This document shows, piece by piece, positions 1 through 8,763 of a stretch of DNA of 64,000 nucleotides. This stretch comes from Streptomyces sp. NBC_00289 (GTDB lineage Bacteria; Actinomycetota; Actinomycetes; Streptomycetales; Streptomycetaceae). The notes under the pieces are model-generated. The model was not told the DNA's origin. It worked only from the letters and a program-made list of their open reading frames with translations, and made no database searches. Location: positions 4,960,001 to 5,024,000 of the forward strand of contig NZ_CP108046.1 of the NCBI RefSeq assembly GCF_041435115.1, read 5' to 3'. The position numbers and the translations under genes were made by a program. Each line of letters begins with the position of its first letter. The stretch's first letter is position 1.

Positions 1-876
1 GAGGCCATCGCCGCCGCCCTGCTGGCCCTGCTGGAGCCCGGCGACGAGGTCGTCGCCCTGGAGCCGTACTACGACTCGTACGCGGCCTGTATCGCCATGG
101 CGGGCGGCACCCGGGTGCCCGTCACCCTGCGTCCGCACGAGGGCAGCTTCCGGCTCGACCTCGACGAGCTGCGCGACGCGGTCACCGACCGCACCCGGCT
201 GCTGCTCGTCAACACGCCGCACAACCCGACCGGCACGGTCCTGACCCGCGAGGAGCTCACCGCGATCGCCGAGCTGGCCGTCGAGCGCGACCTGCTGGTG
301 ATCACGGACGAGGTGTACGAGCACCTGGTCTTCGACGAGGCCGAGCACGTGCCGCTGGCCACGCTGCCGGGGATGCGTGAGCGCACGGTCTCGATCGGCT
401 CGGCCGGCAAGACCTTCTCCTTCACCGGCTGGAAGGTCGGCTGGGTGACGGCGGCTCCCGCGCTGGTGACGGCGGTGCGCTCGGCGAAGCAGTTCCTGAC
501 GTACGTGTCGTCCGGCCCGTTCCAGTACGCGGTGGCGGAAGCGCTGGCCCTCCCGGACACGTACTTCGAGGCGTTCCGCGAGGACATGCGGGTCAAGCGG
601 GACCTGCTGTCGACCGGCCTCACGGAGGCGGGCTTCAAGGTGTTCCGGCCCTCGGGCACGTACTTCATCACCACCGACATCCGCCCCCTCGGCGAAACGG
701 ACGGCTTCGCCTTCTGCCGCGCCCTGCCGGAACGGGCCGGCGTGGTCGCCATCCCGAACGCGGTCTTCTACGACCACCGCGAGGAGGGCGCACCGTTCGT
801 ACGGTTCGCGTTCTGCAAACGCACCGAGATGCTGATGGACGCGGCGGAACGGCTCCGCAAGACGTTCGCGCGATGA
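1..876 (+). CDS. PLP-dependent aminotransferase class I/II, 5' end missing
   Basis: The frame is open from the first base, so the N-terminus lies outside the window; 291 C-terminal residues are visible. They show the fold-type I aminotransferase core: the HNPTGTVLT segment, the ITDEVYEHLVFD segment whose Asp and Tyr contact pyridoxal phosphate, the SAGKTFSFTGWKVGW segment with the Schiff-base lysine, and a C-terminal arginine in the FVRFAFCK segment that usually binds the substrate carboxylate. It would transfer an amino group between an amino acid and a 2-oxo acid in the cytoplasm. The order of motifs resembles aspartate, kynurenine or N-succinyldiaminopimelate aminotransferases, but the substrate cannot be fixed from sequence. 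A hairpin follows at 1028-1053. Confidence 0.93.
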   Translation, partial: EAIAAALLALLEPGDEVVALEPYYDSYAACIAMAGGTRVPVTLRPHEGSFRLDLDELRDAVTDRTRLLLVNTPHNPTGTVLTREELTAIAELAVERDLLVITDEVYEHLVFDEAEHVPLATLPGMRERTVSIGSAGKTFSFTGWKVGWVTAAPALVTAVRSAKQFLTYVSSGPFQYAVAEALALPDTYFEAFREDMRVKRDLLSTGLTEAGFKVFRPSGTYFITTDIRPLGETDGFAFCRALPERAGVVAIPNAVFYDHREEGAPFVRFAFCKRTEMLMDAAERLRKTFAR

Positions 877-1027
877 CCGCCGCCCCGTAGAGCCGGTCGT
901 CGCATTCCTCGTTGCCTGCCGTTACCCAAGCCGGTCACTCGGACGGGTGACGCGGGCTTCGCGGCCGGGGAGGGTGGGTGGGCGGGGTAGTTCTTTCCCC
1001 TGGTTCTTTCAGGAGGTCAACGGCCCG

Positions 1028-1053
1028 CCGGGCCCTCGCGGACAAGGGCCCGG
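1028..1053. terminator. Bidirectional hairpin terminator
   Basis: A perfect 9-bp inverted repeat (CCGGGCCCT / AGGGCCCGG) with an 8-nt loop lies between the convergent aminotransferase and DUF397 genes. There is no clear T tract, which is usual for Streptomyces terminators. Confidence 0.55.
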
Positions 1054-1092
1054 TGAGCCCGGTACGCGGACGGTGGCCGGGGCCCGGCCGGC

Positions 1093-1314
1093 TCAGGGGC
1101 GGTGGGGTCCGGCCTTCAACTCGCCTATGAACGCCGCCCAGGAGGCGGCCTCGAAGCACAGCGCCGGACCGTGCGGGGCCTTGCTGTCACGGACCGGGAC
1201 GACGGCCTCTCGGAATCCGTCGGCCACCTCCACGCAGTCGCCCCCCTCCTGATTGCTGTAGCTGCTCTTGCGCCAGGCGGCGCCGTTCAGTTCGGGACGG
1301 GACCTTCGCTCCAC
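1093..1314 (-). CDS. DUF397 domain protein
   Basis: A 73-residue protein starting at GTG. It carries the typical DUF397 pattern: an N-terminal WRKSSYS motif, then GGDCVEVA, then VPVRDSKAP and a C-terminal WAAFIGEL helix. DUF397 proteins are small actinobacterial partners encoded beside XRE regulators and are linked to development and antibiotic control (the BldB family is related). It lies in a different frame from the 3' end of the upstream XRE gene and overlaps it by 128 bp, far more than the few bases normal for such pairs. Its own start is set by the WRKSSYS motif 13-19 residues in. Role inferred from family and neighbourhood. Confidence 0.85.
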   Translation of the reverse strand: MERRSRPELNGAAWRKSSYSNQEGGDCVEVADGFREAVVPVRDSKAPHGPALCFEAASWAAFIGELKAGPHRP

Positions 1315-2134
1315 GGTGGTTGTCCTCCATCACGGATCGGATCATGTCGAGTGACATGAGCGGGGGCAGAGCCGCCGCCCGCAGCCGATCGTAGGTCAGC
1401 GCGAAACTCCTGACCTGGTCCGGATCCTCGATGAGTTGGCCGTAGTGCGCGCCCTCCGTGTATGCGATCTCCGAGCCGTCCGGCATGGTGAGCATCGTGA
1501 GCGAGCCGCCCATGACATCGTGCTCACCCTGGTCGAACGGCAGTACTTGCACGGTGACGTGAGGTTCCGCCGTGGTCCCCAGCAGTCGCGTCAACTGCTC
1601 CTGCATCACCACCTGGCCGCCGACCGGACGCCTGAGGACCGCCTCGTCGAGGACCACCCACAACTCCGGGCGATCGGGCGTGCCGAGACGTTCCTGTCGT
1701 CCCATGCGAAGGGCGACCCGCTCTTCCAACTGCTCTTCGCTGCCGAGTGTTCGACCAACACTCAGCACCGCGCGCGCATAGTCCTCCGTCTGCAACAGAC
1801 CCGGCACCAGATGGGCCGCGTACTGCCGGATGGCCACCGCCCGCTCCGAGTACTCCATGAACTTCCGCGACCAGTCCGGAAACGCCTCCCGGTACACGTA
1901 CGGCCACAGCTCGACCAGCAGGTCGTCCGCGCCGAGGACCGCGTCCAGCGCCCGCGCCAGCTCCAGGGTCGGCTTCGCCCCGGACGCCCGCTCGATCTGC
2001 GTGATCCGCGTGCTCACCACGTGGGTTCTGTCGCCGAGTTCGGCCTGGGTCAGGCCGGCCGCGGTACGGAGCCTGCGCACCCGCGTGCCGAACAGCGCCG
2101 CCATCGACGCACTGGGGTCAATTCCATTGGCCAA
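1187..2134 (-). CDS. XRE-family helix-turn-helix regulator with DUF5753 domain
   Basis: A 315-residue regulator. Residues about 15-70 form a lambda-repressor-like helix-turn-helix (AGLTQAELGDRTHV followed by STRITQIE). The remainder matches the DUF5753 sensor-like region, with LVPGLLQTEDYARAVL and the VQVLPF and MLTMPDGSEIAYTE segments. Start: TTG at 2134 preceded by GGAAG; an internal ATG at 2104 is possible but would sit close to the HTH. The last 43 residues are read from DNA that encodes DUF397 in another frame and are Arg/Gly-rich without family similarity, so the ancestral stop was probably near 1310. It is divergent from the ATPase gene at 2233, a very common Streptomyces arrangement. 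Probably autoregulatory. Confidence 0.9.
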   Translation of the reverse strand: MANGIDPSASMAALFGTRVRRLRTAAGLTQAELGDRTHVVSTRITQIERASGAKPTLELARALDAVLGADDLLVELWPYVYREAFPDWSRKFMEYSERAVAIRQYAAHLVPGLLQTEDYARAVLSVGRTLGSEEQLEERVALRMGRQERLGTPDRPELWVVLDEAVLRRPVGGQVVMQEQLTRLLGTTAEPHVTVQVLPFDQGEHDVMGGSLTMLTMPDGSEIAYTEGAHYGQLIEDPDQVRSFALTYDRLRAAALPPLMSLDMIRSVMEDNHRGAKVPSRTERRRLAQEQLQQSGGGRLRGGGRRIPRGRRPGP

Positions 2135-2232
2135 AGCGTCACTTCCGTTCCTTACGGGAGGAAAAGTAAGGCTGTGTCACCTGTCGAGCGTAGGGCGATC
2201 GGACGACTCTTGAGCACGGAACGTGACGACTC

Positions 2233-2826
2233 GTGTACGTCGCGGGATACCTCGGCTCGACAGACAAGGGCGGACAAGCCGTGCTGACAGGAACGACCAC
2301 CGCGGGCGACGAGCCGTGTGAACTTCCCTCATTCGCCGAGCAGTTCACCTCCTCGCCGCGAGGCGCGCAGCTCGCCCGACGTCTCGCCGTCCGGCGTATG
2401 GAGGAGTGGGGCCACCCGTCGGCGTCGGACGCGTCGTACGCGGTCGCCCTGGTCGTGGGCGAGCTCGCCGCGAACGCCGTGCGGCACGGCCGGGTCCCCG
2501 GACGCGACTTCGGTCTCCGACTGGTTCTCGACGCGACCGCGGGCCTCGTGCGCGTCGAGGTCGCCGACACCGCCTCCGCGACGTGGCCACCCGTGGCCCC
2601 GCTCGCCGCGCACCCGGAGGGCGAGTCCGGCCGGGGCCTGCTCCTGGTGGACGCCCTGGCCGTGCGCTGGGGGTCGGCGCCTCGGCGACCCGTGGGCAAG
2701 ACGGTGTGGGCGGAGGTGCCCGTCGTCGACAGGCGCGAAAGTGGTGCCGCGTGTTCCGGTCCGCCGGCACGTACGTCGTCGCCGGCATCCGGCCCCTCGG
2801 CGGGAGCGCCGGCTTCGCGTCCCTGA
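2233..2826 (+). CDS. ATP-binding protein, anti-sigma-factor-like (HATPase_c_2)
   Basis: A 197-residue protein of the RsbW/SpoIIAB-like GHKL ATPase group. The N-box is GELAANAVRHG (about residues 76-86) and the G-box is SGRGLLLVDALAVRWG. Such proteins are frequent in Streptomyces, commonly next to XRE/DUF397 genes, and are thought to act as anti-sigma or signalling kinases. The GTG at 2233 has no convincing ribosome-binding site. A GTG at 2281, with a GGCGG-type site upstream, gives a 181-residue protein that still holds both motifs and may be the true start. The C-terminal 25 residues are low-complexity Ser/Ala/Pro. Target unknown. Confidence 0.8.
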   Translation: MYVAGYLGSTDKGGQAVLTGTTTAGDEPCELPSFAEQFTSSPRGAQLARRLAVRRMEEWGHPSASDASYAVALVVGELAANAVRHGRVPGRDFGLRLVLDATAGLVRVEVADTASATWPPVAPLAAHPEGESGRGLLLVDALAVRWGSAPRRPVGKTVWAEVPVVDRRESGAACSGPPARTSSPASGPSAGAPASRP

Positions 2827-2962
2827 CTCCCGACGCGCGCCGGCCGAAGGCTCCCGCCCCGGCGGGACCCGGTGTCACGCCGCCACGCCGGGCGGGGTGA
2901 ATCCGTACCCACTCGGCCGCACCGTGTTCGCGAACGTACCTTTTCCCCTGCAATGTGCGGGT

Positions 2963-4153
2963 GTGACCCATGCCAGTACCCTCACGTCCTCCGCCGTGGC
3001 CGAGCGGGACGCCGGGACGCGTGTCCGCTCCTGGCGGGCCCTGGCGGCCGCTCTCGGGCTGTTCGTGGCCGCCCGGCTCTCCGGTGCCGTCGTGCTCGCC
3101 GCGACCGCCTGGGCCACCGGCAGGCAGCCGCTCGCGCTGCTCGGGCGGTCCTGGGACTCCCTGTGGTACCTGGGGATCGCGGCCCACGGGTACGGGCGCA
3201 CCCTGCACTTTCAGCCGGGTGTCGTCCACAGCGACCTGGCGTTCTTCCCGCTGTACCCGGCGCTGGTCCGGGCCGTCACCGCGGTGAGCCCGCTGGGCGG
3301 GGGCGCGGCCGGCCTGGTGGTGTCCTGGCTCGCGGCGGCGGCGGCCGCCTGCGGGATGTACGCCCTGGGGGCGCGGCTGCACGGGCGGGCGGTGGCCACC
3401 GCGCTCGTCCTGCTGTGGGGCCTGCTGCCGCACTCGGTGGTGCTGTCGATGGCGTACACGGAACCGGTACTCACCGCGTTCGCCGCCTGGGCGCTGTGGG
3501 CGGTGCTGGACGGGCGCTGGCTGTGGGCGGGCGCGCTGGCCGCGGCGGCGGGGCTCGCCCGGCCCAACGGGTTCGCGGTCGCGGTGGCGGTGCTCGCGGC
3601 GGCGGCGCACGAGCTGTGGCGAGGCCGCGGGAAGGCGGGCGAGGTTTCCCACAGCCTGTGGACGGGCGCCGCGCTCGCGCCGCTCGGCTGGGTGGCGTAC
3701 GTGCTGTGGGTCGGACACCGCGAGGGCGACCTGCTCGGCGGCTACTTCGCGGTGCAGCGGCGCTGGGGTTCGCGCTTCGACTTCGGGCACGGCTCGCTGC
3801 GGTTCGTCCGTCACCTGCTGCTGCACGGGGACCGTTTCGTCTTCCCCATGACGATGGTGATCGTCGCGGTGTCCGTGGTGCTCTACGCCCTGCTGCTCGC
3901 CGACCGTGCCCCGCTGCCGCTGCTGGTGTACAGCGGTGTGCTGCTGCTGGTCGCGCTCGGCGGCTCGGGATTCTTCGAGTCGAAGCCCCGTTTCCTGCTC
4001 CCCGCCTTCCCGCTGCTGCTGCCGCCGGCGCGGGCGCTGGTGCGGACGGCGAGAGCCCGGCCCTGGCACGCGACCGTGGTGGTCGGCGCCCTGGCCGGGC
4101 TCTCGTTCGCTTACGGGGCGTATCTGGTGGTCATCGCCCACACACCCCTGTAG
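2963..4153 (+). CDS. PIG-V-like mannosyltransferase, integral membrane protein
   Basis: A 396-residue polytopic membrane protein. After the first membrane segment it has WDSLWYLGIAAHGY and FFPLYPALVR, which match the signature loop of GT-C mannosyltransferases of the PIG-V group (catalytic Asp in the WD motif). About nine to ten hydrophobic segments follow. Enzymes of this group use polyprenyl-phosphate mannose on the outer face of the membrane to glycosylate lipids or proteins. Start: GTG 2963, chosen because upstream sequence in this frame is Arg/Ser-rich and not protein-like; the frame itself is open much further upstream. Acceptor unknown. No operon partner: the next gene is on the other strand. 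Confidence 0.82.
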   Translation: MTHASTLTSSAVAERDAGTRVRSWRALAAALGLFVAARLSGAVVLAATAWATGRQPLALLGRSWDSLWYLGIAAHGYGRTLHFQPGVVHSDLAFFPLYPALVRAVTAVSPLGGGAAGLVVSWLAAAAAACGMYALGARLHGRAVATALVLLWGLLPHSVVLSMAYTEPVLTAFAAWALWAVLDGRWLWAGALAAAAGLARPNGFAVAVAVLAAAAHELWRGRGKAGEVSHSLWTGAALAPLGWVAYVLWVGHREGDLLGGYFAVQRRWGSRFDFGHGSLRFVRHLLLHGDRFVFPMTMVIVAVSVVLYALLLADRAPLPLLVYSGVLLLVALGGSGFFESKPRFLLPAFPLLLPPARALVRTARARPWHATVVVGALAGLSFAYGAYLVVIAHTPL

Positions 4154-4188
4154 CGGACCGGACCCTGTGGCGGACCGGGAGGAGGAAC

Positions 4189-4719
4189 CTACTCCTCGTC
4201 GTCCTCGGGCTTGTCGGCGTCGTTGACCTCCTGCTCGAGGCCGAGCTGCTCGACGAGCCACTTGTCGAACTCGATGGCGGCCCGCACCCAGCTGACCGTC
4301 GAGGAGACGAAGTGCTCCAGGCTCACGCCCGTGCCGATCAGCATCTGGGCCTCGCCGATCAGGCGGACGGTGCCGTCGTCGTGCGTGTGGCTGTAGACCT
4401 TCGGCCACAGCGTCCGCCGGTTCCAGTCGTCGATGGACTCGAGCAGCTGGTGCTTGGCGTCGATCTGGTGCGGCCGGTCATAGAAGGTCCGCACCGAGAA
4501 GACCTGCTGGTCCCCCTCGCCGCGGAACATGAAGTACGTACGGAACTCCTCCCACGGCGCCGCGAGGTCACCCTCGTCGTCGACGACGTACTTCAGCTCC
4601 ATCTGGTCGAGGAGTTGCTTCACAAGGTCCTGATCCGGGACGACGGGGCCCGCCGGCCCTTGGGGCTCGGGCTCGGGCTGGCCCCCGAAGTTCGGAATCG
4701 AGGACGGGTCAATGGACAT
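4189..4719 (-). CDS. YbjN domain protein
   Basis: A 176-residue acidic cytoplasmic protein. After a Pro-rich N-terminal 30 residues it has the YbjN-like alpha/beta fold: residues about 38-60 with a LDQMELKYVVDDEGD stretch, then FMFRGEGDQQVFSVRTF, a DWNRRTLWPKVYSHTHDDG segment and the C-terminal helix VSWVRAAIEFDKWLVEQL. YbjN proteins are found in secretion-chaperone-like or stress contexts but have no settled activity. Start: ATG 4719 preceded by AGGAG at the right distance; a longer in-frame reading upstream lacks such a site. It lies downstream of clpB on the same strand, separated by a strong hairpin at 4835-4869. Confidence 0.85.
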   Translation of the reverse strand: MSIDPSSIPNFGGQPEPEPQGPAGPVVPDQDLVKQLLDQMELKYVVDDEGDLAAPWEEFRTYFMFRGEGDQQVFSVRTFYDRPHQIDAKHQLLESIDDWNRRTLWPKVYSHTHDDGTVRLIGEAQMLIGTGVSLEHFVSSTVSWVRAAIEFDKWLVEQLGLEQEVNDADKPEDDEE

Positions 4720-4834
4720 ACCTGGAAACTCCTGCGGTCGTCTGGCTCGTCCGGCCGTCTCTGAGACCAGACGTACACCTCCCACCCTCTCTCTCTTCAC
4801 CCGTGAGCGGCAACCTCATCCGCCGACGCGCCGG

Positions 4835-4869
4835 GCGCGGCCCCGGCGGAGTGCCCCCCGGGGCCGCGC
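4835..4869 (-). terminator. Terminator hairpin after clpB
   Basis: A perfect 12-bp inverted repeat (GCGCGGCCCCGG / CCGGGGCCGCGC) with an 11-nt loop begins about 20 bp after the clpB stop. It should separate clpB transcription from the YbjN gene. Confidence 0.65.
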
Positions 4870-4888
4870 TCGGAAACGTCTTCGCGGG

Positions 4889-7486
4889 CTACAGCGTCTT
4901 GCCCGTGGCGGGTCCCACGATCAGTCCGTCGCCGAAGGCGTCCACCCGGACCGTGTCGCCGTCCTTGACCTCGCCGGCCAGGATCTCCTTCGCGAGACGG
5001 TCACCGATCGCGGTCTGCACGAGGCGGCGCAGGGGGCGGGCGCCGTAGGCCGGGTCGTTGCCCTCGTCGGCGAGCCAGGCGAGCGCCTCGTCGGTGACCT
5101 CCAGCGTCAGACGCCGTTCGGCCAGCCGCTTGGCGAGGCGGTCGATCTGGAGCCGGGCGATACGGCTCAGCTCGTCCTTGTTCAGGGCCGAGAAGACGAC
5201 CAGGTCGTCGAGCCGGTTGAGGAACTCCGGCTTGAAGGAGGCCCGGACCACCTCCAGGACCTGCTCCTTCTTCTCCGCCTCGCTGGTGATCGGGTCGACC
5301 AGGAACTGACTGCCCAGGTTCGAGGTGAGCACCAGGATCGTGTTGCGGAAGTCGACGGTGCGTCCCTGACCATCCGTCAGGCGCCCGTCGTCCAGCACCT
5401 GCAGGAGCACGTCGAAGACCTCGGGGTGGGCCTTCTCCACCTCGTCGAGCAGCACGACGCTGTACGGCCGCCTGCGCACCGCCTCGGTGAGCTGGCCGCC
5501 CTCCTCGTAGCCGACGTAGCCGGGCGGGGCGCCGACCAGACGGGCCACGCTGTGCTTCTCGCCGTACTCCGACATGTCGACGCGGATCATGGCCCGCTCG
5601 TCGTCGAAGAGGAAGTCGGCGAGCGCCTTGGCGAGTTCGGTCTTGCCCACGCCCGTCGGACCGAGGAAGAGGAACGAGCCGGTCGGGCGGTCCGGGTCGG
5701 AGATGCCGGCCCGGGTGCGCCGCACCGCGTCGGACACCGCCCGCACGGCCTCCGACTGCCCGATCAGGCGCCGGCCCAACTCCTCCTCCATGCGCAGGAG
5801 TTTCTGGGTCTCGCCCTCCAGGAGGCGGCCGGCCGGGATGCCGGTCCAGGCGGCGACGACGTCCGCGATGTCGTCGGAGCCGACCTCCTCCTTGACCATG
5901 GTGTCCTTGGACACCTCCTCCTCGGCCTCGGAGGCGGCCTCCAGGTCCCTTTCCAGGGTGGGGATCTCGCCGTAGAGCAGCTTGGAGGCGGTGTCGAAGT
6001 CGCCGTCGCGCTGGGCCCGTTCGGCCTGGCCCCGCAGCTCGTCGAGCTTCTCCTTCAGCTCACCGACCCGGTTGAGGGACTGCTTCTCCTTCTCCCAGCG
6101 GGCGGTCAGGCCGCGCAGCTCCTCCTCCTTGTCCGCGAGATCGCGGCGCAGTTTCTCCAGCCGCTCCCGCGAGGCCGGGTCGGTCTCCTTGCCGATCGCC
6201 AGCTCCTCCATCTTCAGCCGGTCGACACCGCGCTGGAGTTCGTCGATCTCGACGGGCGAGGAGTCGATCTCCATCCGGAGCCGGGAGGCGGCCTCGTCGA
6301 CGAGGTCGATGGCCTTGTCGGGCAGGAAGCGGGAGGTGATGTACCGGTCGGAGAGCGTGGCGGCCGCGACCAGCGCGCTGTCCGCGATCTGCACCTTGTG
6401 GTGGGCCTCGTAGCGGCCCTTGAGTCCACGCAGGATCGCGATGGTGTCCTCGACGGTGGGCTCGGCGACCAGCACCTGCTGGAAGCGCCGCTCCAGGGCG
6501 GGGTCCTTCTCGATCCGCTCGCGGTACTCGTCGAGGGTGGTCGCGCCGACCATACGCAGCTCGCCGCGGGCCAGCATGGGCTTGAGCATGTTCCCGGCGT
6601 CCATGGCCGAGTCGCCGCCCGCGCCCGCGCCGACGACCGTGTGCAGTTCGTCGATGAAGGTGACGATCTGGCCGTCGGAGTCCTTGATCTCCGCGAGGAC
6701 GGTCTTCAGCCGCTCCTCGAATTCACCGCGGTACTTCGCACCAGCAACCATCGCGCCGAGGTCGAGGGCCACAAGGCGCTTGTTCTTGAGCGACTCGGGC
6801 ACGTCCCCCTTCACGATCCGCTGGGCGAGCCCCTCGACGACGGCGGTCTTGCCGACGCCCGGCTCACCGATCAGGACCGGGTTGTTCTTGGTGCGGCGGG
6901 ACAGCACCTGCACGACCCGGCGGATCTCCTGGTCCCGGCCGATGACCGGGTCGAGCTTGCCCTCGCGCGCGGCGGCGGTGAAGTCGGTACCGAACTTCTC
7001 GAGTGCCTTGTACTGGCCCTCCGGGTCGGGTGTGGTCACCCGGCGCCCTCCCCTGGTCTTCTGGAACGCGTCCAGCAGCTTCTTCGCACTGGCCCCCTGC
7101 TGGGAGAGTACGTCGCCGGCCGCGCCGCCCTTGGCGGCGATGCCGATCAGCATGTGCTCGGTGGAGAGGTACTCGTCGCCGAGGTCCTTGGCCCGCTCGC
7201 TCGCGTTGGCGATGACGGCGAGCAGCTCCCGGTTGGGCTGCGGCGGCGCGACCGTGGAACCGGTCACGCTGGGCAGCCCGGCGAGGATCTTCTCCGCGCC
7301 CGCCCGTACGGCGGCCTGGTCGGCGTCGACCGCGGCGAGGAGGTCGACGATGTTCTCGTTGTCCTCGCCCTGGAGCAGTGCGAGGAGCAGGTGGGCAGGG
7401 GTGAGGTCCGGGTTGCCCTCGGACACGGCACGGCCGCTGGCCGCGTTGATCGCGTCCCGGCTCCGGTTGGTCAGCTCGGCGTCCAC
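4889..7486 (-). CDS. clpB: ATP-dependent disaggregase ClpB
   Basis: An 865-residue Hsp100 chaperone of normal family length. The N-domain (residues 1-150) is followed by AAA+ domain 1 with Walker [10 protein letters not shown] and Walker B FIDELH, a long coiled-coil middle domain (about 410-520, [20 protein letters not shown]), and AAA+ domain 2 with [27 protein letters not shown] and the sensor-2 GARPLRR motif. It threads aggregated proteins through a hexameric pore and works with DnaK-DnaJ-GrpE, encoded further along this window. Start: GTG 7486 with GGAGAG upstream. A HAIR element for HspR lies about 100 bp upstream at 7584-7604, matching known HspR control of clpB in Streptomyces. Confidence 0.98.
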   Translation of the reverse strand: MDAELTNRSRDAINAASGRAVSEGNPDLTPAHLLLALLQGEDNENIVDLLAAVDADQAAVRAGAEKILAGLPSVTGSTVAPPQPNRELLAVIANASERAKDLGDEYLSTEHMLIGIAAKGGAAGDVLSQQGASAKKLLDAFQKTRGGRRVTTPDPEGQYKALEKFGTDFTAAAREGKLDPVIGRDQEIRRVVQVLSRRTKNNPVLIGEPGVGKTAVVEGLAQRIVKGDVPESLKNKRLVALDLGAMVAGAKYRGEFEERLKTVLAEIKDSDGQIVTFIDELHTVVGAGAGGDSAMDAGNMLKPMLARGELRMVGATTLDEYRERIEKDPALERRFQQVLVAEPTVEDTIAILRGLKGRYEAHHKVQIADSALVAAATLSDRYITSRFLPDKAIDLVDEAASRLRMEIDSSPVEIDELQRGVDRLKMEELAIGKETDPASRERLEKLRRDLADKEEELRGLTARWEKEKQSLNRVGELKEKLDELRGQAERAQRDGDFDTASKLLYGEIPTLERDLEAASEAEEEVSKDTMVKEEVGSDDIADVVAAWTGIPAGRLLEGETQKLLRMEEELGRRLIGQSEAVRAVSDAVRRTRAGISDPDRPTGSFLFLGPTGVGKTELAKALADFLFDDERAMIRVDMSEYGEKHSVARLVGAPPGYVGYEEGGQLTEAVRRRPYSVVLLDEVEKAHPEVFDVLLQVLDDGRLTDGQGRTVDFRNTILVLTSNLGSQFLVDPITSEAEKKEQVLEVVRASFKPEFLNRLDDLVVFSALNKDELSRIARLQIDRLAKRLAERRLTLEVTDEALAWLADEGNDPAYGARPLRRLVQTAIGDRLAKEILAGEVKDGDTVRVDAFGDGLIVGPATGKTL

Positions 7487-7583
7487 GTTCGCTCTCTCCT
7501 CCTGGCGTCAGCTGTCGACCACGTCGGACACGTTGTCCACGTCTTCCACATTTTCCAGTGCTGACTCAGTCAACGTACACAAA

Positions 7584-7604
7584 GTTGAGTCTAATCCACT
7601 CAAG
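7584..7604. promoter_or_regulatory. HAIR operator (HspR binding site) between clpB and the PPOX-type gene
   Basis: GTTGAGT, seven bases, then ACTCAAG: the HspR-associated inverted repeat CTTGAGT-N7-ACTCAAG with one mismatch. On the clpB strand the arm supplies a TTGAGT hexamer that could act as its -35 element, so HspR binding would block clpB transcription. Confidence 0.9.
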
Positions 7605-7627
7605 GTCCTGCGTATAAGTTCCCGCTC

Positions 7628-8041
7628 ATGGCCAAGTACCCGCAAGACCCCGCCGCCCCCGACACGTCGTATCTCGGCTTCTGGCAGGAACGGCACCTGT
7701 GCACGCTGACGACCGCCCGCGCGGACGGCAGCCCGCACGTCGTACCGGTCGGAGTGACATACGATCCCGGCCGGCGATTGGCTCGGGTGATCGCCGACAA
7801 GTCCAGCACCAAGGTGGGCAACGTGCTGGCGGCCGGGGATGCGGGGGCCAGGGTCGCCGTCTGCCAGGTGGACGGGCGCCGCTGGGCCACCCTGGAGGGC
7901 CGCGCGTACGTCCGCACCGACCGGGAGCGGGTCGCGGAGGCGGAGCGGCGGTACGCCGAGCGGTACGGCCGGACGCCCGGACCGAATCCGACCCGTGTGG
8001 TGATCGAGATCGAACTGACACGGGCGATGGGGCGTGGATGA
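7628..8041 (+). CDS. Pyridoxamine 5'-phosphate oxidase-family (F420/FMN split-barrel) protein
   Basis: A 137-residue split beta-barrel protein. The N-terminal [26 protein letters not shown] segment is the usual first two strands, followed by the [13 protein letters not shown] cofactor-phosphate loop and the [11 protein letters not shown] strand. Members reduce small molecules with F420 or FMN, or bind heme or biliverdin; the specific type is not resolved here. No Shine-Dalgarno site precedes the ATG. A TATAAG hexamer at 7613-7618 lies 9 bases before it, which suggests a leaderless transcript. The HAIR operator shared with clpB is only 24 bp upstream, so heat-linked control is plausible. A strong hairpin follows at 8132-8172. 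Confidence 0.85.
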   Translation: MAKYPQDPAAPDTSYLGFWQERHLCTLTTARADGSPHVVPVGVTYDPGRRLARVIADKSSTKVGNVLAAGDAGARVAVCQVDGRRWATLEGRAYVRTDRERVAEAERRYAERYGRTPGPNPTRVVIEIELTRAMGRG

Positions 8042-8131
8042 GTGCCGTGCGCGGAGAGTGACCACCGCCACGACTGATCGTTTTCAGCCACGACCCGATA
8101 GGGCTGATACCCGGAAAAAGCACCGGAAACT

Positions 8132-8172
8132 GCAGCGGCGTCACCGTGTTCAGGTCACGGTGACGCCGCTGC
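8132..8172 (+). terminator. Terminator hairpin after the PPOX-type gene
   Basis: A perfect 17-bp inverted repeat with a 7-nt loop (arms 8132-8148 and 8156-8172), followed by a G run rather than a T tract. It sits between convergent genes and could stop transcription from both sides. Confidence 0.75.
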
Positions 8173-8215
8173 GGGGGGAAGTACCTGCGCGATCTGTTAC
8201 GACGGGGGAATCGCG

Positions 8216-8551
8216 TCAGGCACTGCGGGGGGTGGCTGAGATGGTCGGCAGGTCCGGCACGTCCGGCTCCACCAGCTGATGGTCCCGCTGGTCCAGGTTC
8301 ACAAAGATCATTCCGTACCGGATGGCGCACCGTACCGGCTGCGGCGCCCCCCGAGGCCGCCGCAGACACCGGTATGCCCGCAGGTCCTCGTCCTCGTCGC
8401 GGGTCACGACCACCGGCTCGCCGAAGACCGTCACCATCAACGAGTCACCGGCGTGGGGGATCGCGGTGACCAGGTCGATGAAGTGCCAGCCCGAGCGATA
8501 GGCCGTGGCCATCTCGCGCCGGAAGGAGCGGTCGTCGGGTGGGGTGGTCAT
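8216..8551 (-). CDS. Small Rieske-like protein lacking the [2Fe-2S] ligands
   Basis: A 111-residue protein. The central part, with GWHFIDLVTAIPHAGDSLMV, then GEPVVVTRDEDEDLRAYRC and YGMIFVNLD, reads like the start and end of the Rieske domain of ring-hydroxylating oxygenases. Where those enzymes have CxH and CxxH cluster ligands, this protein has RCLRRPRGAPQPVRC: no histidine ligand remains and the domain is shortened. It therefore cannot be expected to hold a Rieske cluster. ATG 8551 overlaps the stop of the upstream peptide gene (ATGA), so the two are translationally coupled. Function unknown; the similarity is my reading and would need a profile search. Confidence 0.7.
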   Translation of the reverse strand: MTTPPDDRSFRREMATAYRSGWHFIDLVTAIPHAGDSLMVTVFGEPVVVTRDEDEDLRAYRCLRRPRGAPQPVRCAIRYGMIFVNLDQRDHQLVEPDVPDLPTISATPRSA

Positions 8552-8763
8552 GCCGCCGTGTCCTTCGGGACGATGCTCCACGACAGGTCCCCCGCCTGAA
8601 CGCTGCTCCAAGAGAGGTCCGGAGGTGCAACGGCCTCACCGGTGGAGTCTGGCTGGGTGGCCGGTTCACTGCTCCAGGAGAGGTCCAGGGCACCGTACGC
8701 ACCGAACACCAACCCAGCGGAGAAGGCGACAGCGAGCACCGAGCGAACCATTCTCTTGCACAT
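8548..8763 (-). CDS. Small exported peptide with three DLSWS repeats
   Basis: A 71-residue protein. It begins with basic MCKRMVR and a hydrophobic segment (VLAVAFSAGLVFGAYGA), which looks like an uncleaved anchor or a signal peptide. The remaining 46 residues contain DLSWSSEP, DLSWSSVQ and DLSWSIVP, three near-identical units separated by 20 and 7 residues. I recognise no family. The gene ends in an ATGA overlap with the Rieske-like gene and is divergent from the first of three LuxR-type regulators, whose start is 133 bp away. The repeat layout resembles multi-copy peptide precursors, but no processing enzyme is recognisable next to it. Real gene status is supported by coupling, signal-like N-terminus and repeats. 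Confidence 0.7.
   Translation of the reverse strand: MCKRMVRSVLAVAFSAGLVFGAYGALDLSWSSEPATQPDSTGEAVAPPDLSWSSVQAGDLSWSIVPKDTAA

Noticed and set aside
4712..7564. Very long open frame on the plus strand opposite clpB
   Set aside because: It mirrors the GC bias of clpB third positions; residues are low-complexity and clpB is unquestionable.
8548..8763. DLSWS protein as a lanthipeptide or other RiPP precursor
   Set aside because: No cyclase, dehydratase or radical enzyme is adjacent; the ATP-grasp trio is 3.5 kb away and the link is unproven, so it was kept as a hypothesis only.
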